NCBI GenBank assembly: GCA_902475445.1
Contig: CABRZN010000037.1
Span: 1 to 14,894 of the forward strand
DNA length: 14,894 nucleotides
Origin: an uncultured Collinsella sp.
Lineage (GTDB): Bacteria > Actinomycetota > Coriobacteriia > Coriobacteriales > Coriobacteriaceae
Direction: 5' to 3'
The notes below the pieces were generated by a model. It saw only the letters and a list, made by a program, of their open reading frames with translations, made no database searches and was not told the DNA's origin. Of this stretch, positions 12,004 through 14,894 are shown one piece after another (within the stretch, counting starts at the first letter, position 1; every line of letters starts with the position of its first letter). Made by a program: the position numbers and the translations under genes.

Positions 12004-14313
12004 ATGGCATTGACCCCCAACGAGGCATATGCGGCCAAGCAGCCGTTTGTGGACAAGGAGACACTCGAGCATATCGTCGAGCAGTTCCCCACGCCGTTTC
12101 ATCTATACGACGAGGCGGGCATCCGCCGCAACATGCAAGAAGTGCGCGACGCCTTTGCGTGGAACCCGGGGTTTAAGGAGTACTTTGCCGTCAAGGCCAA
12201 CCCCAACCCGGCCCTTATCTCAATTCTCAACGAATACGGCTGCGGCTGCGATTGCTCGAGCTATACCGAGCTCATGATCGCCCGCTCGCTGGGCATCACC
12301 GGCCATGACATCATGTTCTCGTCCAACGACACGCCGGCGGCAGACTTTGAGCTTGCCGACAAGTTGGGCGCCATCGTCAACTTCGACGATATCAGCCACA
12401 TTGAGTTTTACGAGCGCGTCGCGGGACCCATCCCCAAGACGGTGAGCTGCCGTTTTAACCCGGGCGGCCTGTTCCAGCTTTCCAACGGCATTATGGACAA
12501 CCCGGGCGATTCCAAGTACGGCATGACCACCGAGCAGCTCTTTGATGCCTTCCGCATGCTCAAGGCCAAGGGCGCCGAGGACTTTGGCATCCATGCCTTC
12601 CTTGCCAGCAACACCGTCACCAACGATTACTACCCCAAGCTCGCGCGCATCCTCTTTGAACTTGCCGTGCGCCTGGAGCGCGAGACCGGTGCACATGTCG
12701 CCTTTATCAATCTGTCCGGCGGTGTGGGTATCCCCTACCTGCCCGAGCAGCAGGCCAATGACATCCACGCCATCGGCGAGGGTGTACACGCGGCCTACGA
12801 CGAGATCCTGGTTCCCGCCGGCATGGGCGATGTGGCGATCTGCACCGAGATGGGCCGCTTTATGATGGGCCCCTACGGGTGCCTGGTCACCAAGGCCATT
12901 CACGAAAAGCGGATCTACAAAGACTATATCGGCGTGGACGCAAGTGCCGTCGACCTCATTCGTCCTGCCATGTATGGCGCTTACCACCACGTTACAGTGA
13001 TGGGCCAGCCGGGTGGCCCCGACAAGTCCGCAGCTCCCGTCACGAACACGTACGATATCACGGGCAACCTGTGCGAAAACAACGACAAGTTCGCCATCGA
13101 CCGCGAGCTGCCGCATATCGACATGGGTGACCTGCTTGTAATCCACGATACCGGTGCGCATGGCTACTCCATGGGCTACAACTACAACGGACGTCTGCGC
13201 TCCGCCGAGGTCCTGCTGCGCCCCGATGGCGCGGCCGACCTCATCCGCCGCGCCGAGCGCCCGGGCGACTACTTTGCCACGCTCGACGTGCTGCCGAGCG
13301 GCCGAGAGCTGCTGGCCAAGTCGCGCGCCGAAAGTGCCCGCCGTCGCGCCCAAGACGAGCGCCTGGCCATCGCCGCCCAATGGAACAAACGCATCCAGAT
13401 CGCGGACGCGAAGGAGAAAAACATGGATATCCGCAATCTCGAGGGCTCAATCGTCGCCCTTGTTACGCCATTTAAAAAGGACGGCAGTGTCGACTTTGAC
13501 GCACTCGAGCGCCTTATCGATTTCCACCTGCAAAACGGCACCGACGCCATCCTCACCCTGGGCACCACCGGCGAGAGCGCCACGATGACCGATGACGAAG
13601 ACAACTCCGTCGTCGCCGCCGTGGTCAAGCAAGTCGCAGGCCGCATCCCCGTCATCGCCGGCTCGGGCTCCAACTCCACGCAGACGATGCTCACCAAGTC
13701 GCTCACCTACCAGGGCTTGGGAGCCGACGGCCTGCTGCTCATCACCCCCTACTACAACAAGTCCAATGAAGAGGGTATCTATCAGCACTTTAAGACCGTC
13801 GCCGATGCTGTGGACATCCCCTGCATCCTGTACAACATCCCCGGCCGCTGCGGCTGCGGCATCAGAGAGCGCAACGTAGAGCGCTTGGCCGCGCACCCCA
13901 ACATCATGGGTATTAAGGAAGCCTCGGGCAACGTCGCCTACGCGGCCAAGATCGCTCACCTGCTGTCCGACGACTTCCGCATGTACTCGGGCGAGGACGC
14001 GCTCACCGTGCCGCTCATGAGTCTGGGCGCCTCGGGCACCATTAGCGTGTGGGCCGACGTTCAGCCGCAGCTCGTGCATGACATGTGCCGCGCCTATCTG
14101 GACGGTGACGTGGCACGTGCCCGCGATATCCAGATTGCCGGTCAGCCGCTCATCAACGCCCTCTTTAGTGAGGTCAACCCCATCCCCGTTAAGGAAGCGC
14201 TCGCTCAGATGGGTATGATCGAGGCAAACTACCGCATGCCGCTATGCCCCATGGCCAACGACACGCGCGCTGCACTTACCGATGCTCTGAAGGGAGCTGG
14301 TCTGCTTGATTAA
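12004..14313 (+). CDS. Fused diaminopimelate decarboxylase - dihydrodipicolinate synthase (LysA-DapA)
   Basis: One 769-residue frame joins the last and an early enzyme of lysine synthesis. Residues 1-473 are a PLP-dependent meso-DAP decarboxylase: K64 in YFAVKANPN binds PLP, with NLSGGVGIPY (236-245), EMGRFM (282-287), C357 in GNLCENNDKFAIDRELP, and GYSMGYNYNGRLRSAEVL. Variants from typical LysA include IHAFLASN where HCHIGSQ is usual and EMGR for EPGR. Residues 474-769 are a complete DapA: GTTGE (47-51 of that domain), Y137 in YNIPGR, Schiff-base K165 in GIKEASGN. The joint holds AAGGAG (13411-13416) six bases before an ATG (13423), so a separate DapA could also be made. The start ATG has GAGG 10 bases upstream. 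A lost stop codon by sequencing error is the main alternative to a real fusion. Confidence 0.9.
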   Translation: MALTPNEAYAAKQPFVDKETLEHIVEQFPTPFHLYDEAGIRRNMQEVRDAFAWNPGFKEYFAVKANPNPALISILNEYGCGCDCSSYTELMIARSLGITGHDIMFSSNDTPAADFELADKLGAIVNFDDISHIEFYERVAGPIPKTVSCRFNPGGLFQLSNGIMDNPGDSKYGMTTEQLFDAFRMLKAKGAEDFGIHAFLASNTVTNDYYPKLARILFELAVRLERETGAHVAFINLSGGVGIPYLPEQQANDIHAIGEGVHAAYDEILVPAGMGDVAICTEMGRFMMGPYGCLVTKAIHEKRIYKDYIGVDASAVDLIRPAMYGAYHHVTVMGQPGGPDKSAAPVTNTYDITGNLCENNDKFAIDRELPHIDMGDLLVIHDTGAHGYSMGYNYNGRLRSAEVLLRPDGAADLIRRAERPGDYFATLDVLPSGRELLAKSRAESARRRAQDERLAIAAQWNKRIQIADAKEKNMDIRNLEGSIVALVTPFKKDGSVDFDALERLIDFHLQNGTDAILTLGTTGESATMTDDEDNSVVAAVVKQVAGRIPVIAGSGSNSTQTMLTKSLTYQGLGADGLLLITPYYNKSNEEGIYQHFKTVADAVDIPCILYNIPGRCGCGIRERNVERLAAHPNIMGIKEASGNVAYAAKIAHLLSDDFRMYSGEDALTVPLMSLGASGTISVWADVQPQLVHDMCRAYLDGDVARARDIQIAGQPLINALFSEVNPIPVKEALAQMGMIEANYRMPLCPMANDTRAALTDALKGAGLLD
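13423..14313 (+). CDS. dapA: Possible independently translated dihydrodipicolinate synthase (DapA)
   Basis: The ATG at 13423 lies in frame inside the LysA-DapA gene. It is preceded by a near-ideal ribosome-binding site, AAGGAG with a 6-base spacer. The resulting product is 296 residues, the normal full length of DapA, which condenses pyruvate with aspartate semialdehyde in the first committed step of DAP synthesis. All catalytic residues are present (T48, T49, Y110 or Y111 region, Y137, K165). At the lysine allosteric site, the two His of the Escherichia coli enzyme (in NHDEH) are replaced by Thr/Asp (TDDED), and the Glu after the conserved Asn in GSGSNSTQT is replaced by Thr. Feedback inhibition by lysine is therefore probably weak. 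Whether this product is made separately is inferred. Confidence 0.6.
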   Translation: MDIRNLEGSIVALVTPFKKDGSVDFDALERLIDFHLQNGTDAILTLGTTGESATMTDDEDNSVVAAVVKQVAGRIPVIAGSGSNSTQTMLTKSLTYQGLGADGLLLITPYYNKSNEEGIYQHFKTVADAVDIPCILYNIPGRCGCGIRERNVERLAAHPNIMGIKEASGNVAYAAKIAHLLSDDFRMYSGEDALTVPLMSLGASGTISVWADVQPQLVHDMCRAYLDGDVARARDIQIAGQPLINALFSEVNPIPVKEALAQMGMIEANYRMPLCPMANDTRAALTDALKGAGLLD

Positions 14314-14894
14314 GGCCGTCATTATGGGAACGGGCCGCATGGGCTCGCTCATCCGCACCACCGCCGAGGGCGTTGTCGACGCCGCCGGTCAGCCCGTTTT
14401 TGACATCGTCGCCCAGATTGGCTTCGATTTGAGCGAGCTCGAGAACGCACCGGCCGCCGATGTAATCATCGACTTCTCGAACGTCGTTACCTTCGATGCC
14501 GTCGTCGCCTATGTCGAGCGCACGGGTGCCGCGTTGGTCTCGGGCACCACGGGCTACACCCCCGAGCAGATGGACCGCCTGCGCGAGCTGGGCCAGAATG
14601 CCCGCGTTATGCACTCGGGCAATTACTCCATCGGTATTGCAGCCCTGCGTCATCTGGTAGCGCAGGCCACACGCGAGCTGCCCGGCTTTGACTGTGAGAT
14701 CGTCGAGACGCACCACAACCAAAAGGTCGATGCCCCCAGCGGCACAGCCAAGTTGCTGCTCGATGCCGTCGTCGAAGCCGAGCCCGAGGCAGGCTACCAC
14801 CCCGTCTATGGCCGCGAGGGCATGTGCGGAGCGCGCGACCCCAAGGAGATCGGCATGCACTCGCTGCGCGGCGGCACCGTCGCCGGCGTGCACG
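14306..14894 (+). CDS. dapB: 4-hydroxy-tetrahydrodipicolinate reductase DapB (3' partial)
   Basis: DapB reduces the DapA product with NAD(P)H. The start is TTG at 14306, overlapping the dapA stop by 8 bases, which implies translational coupling; the resulting N-terminus MIKAVIMGTGRMGSLI has the dinucleotide-binding glycine pattern. Further motifs are DVIIDFSN, LVSGTTGYT and HSGNYSIGIAAL. The catalytic and substrate-binding ETHHNQKVDAPSGTA has the His pair and Lys of the family. The frame remains open through base 14894 with 196 residues seen, so about 50 residues are missing beyond the window. Reaction and order match the preceding enzyme, confirming a DAP/lysine operon under the riboswitch. 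Confidence 0.95.
   Translation, partial: MIKAVIMGTGRMGSLIRTTAEGVVDAAGQPVFDIVAQIGFDLSELENAPAADVIIDFSNVVTFDAVVAYVERTGAALVSGTTGYTPEQMDRLRELGQNARVMHSGNYSIGIAALRHLVAQATRELPGFDCEIVETHHNQKVDAPSGTAKLLLDAVVEAEPEAGYHPVYGREGMCGARDPKEIGMHSLRGGTVAGVH

Noticed and set aside
12220..13380. 386-residue minus-strand open frame opposite lysA
   Set aside because: It is a shadow of the LysA coding frame, with Gly/Val/Ala/His-rich composition and no motifs.
14276..14893. 205-residue minus-strand frame at the right edge
   Set aside because: The opposite strand encodes DapB with its full catalytic motif; this frame has none.

Overview
The window is a high-GC, gene-dense bacterial chromosome segment. Its content (a tandem-ATPase ECF transporter, a D-aspartate-type cell-wall gene pair, a riboswitch-controlled lysA-dapA-dapB cluster, and codon use rich in C/G third positions) fits a Coriobacteriia actinobacterium, most likely Collinsella or a close relative. 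That assignment is recollection of family patterns, not a search. Fifteen protein-coding genes are supported; the first and last are cut by the window edges. No tRNA, rRNA, CRISPR array, insertion sequence or prophage is visible.

Layout. 1-2428 (+): the end of a fused two-domain ECF ATPase and the overlapping EcfT membrane subunit, closed by a perfect 15-bp hairpin. 2449-4662 (-): an ATP-grasp ligase followed by an aspartate racemase, probably making and attaching D-Asp to peptidoglycan precursors. 4731-5441 (+): a MOSC-domain protein behind a strongly structured leader. 5569-6842 (+): a secreted coiled-coil protein with a lysozyme-like C-terminus, preceded by paired 15-bp palindromes and closed by a terminator. 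6847-9282 (-): a possible operon of an FxLYD-domain membrane-anchored protein, an XRE-like regulator and a membrane-anchored Ser/Thr kinase; the ribosome-binding site of its first gene is buried in a perfect 14-bp inverted repeat. 9388-10423 (-): a higBA toxin-antitoxin pair followed by a small membrane protein. 10438-11625 (-): an M20D amidohydrolase. 11776-14894 (+): a lysine riboswitch, then a single frame joining diaminopimelate decarboxylase to dihydrodipicolinate synthase, then dapB.

How the parts connect. Much of the window concerns the cell wall and its precursors: DAP/lysine synthesis, D-Asp supply and ligation, and a secreted wall-active protein, with a transmembrane kinase encoded next door. 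The lysine riboswitch is the clearest regulatory element. The most unusual observations are the lysA-dapA read-through fusion that keeps an internal Shine-Dalgarno and ATG for dapA, the Shine-Dalgarno-sequestering hairpin before the FxLYD gene, the tandem SoxR/MerR-like palindromes, and the MOSC leader hairpin with a competing upstream helix.
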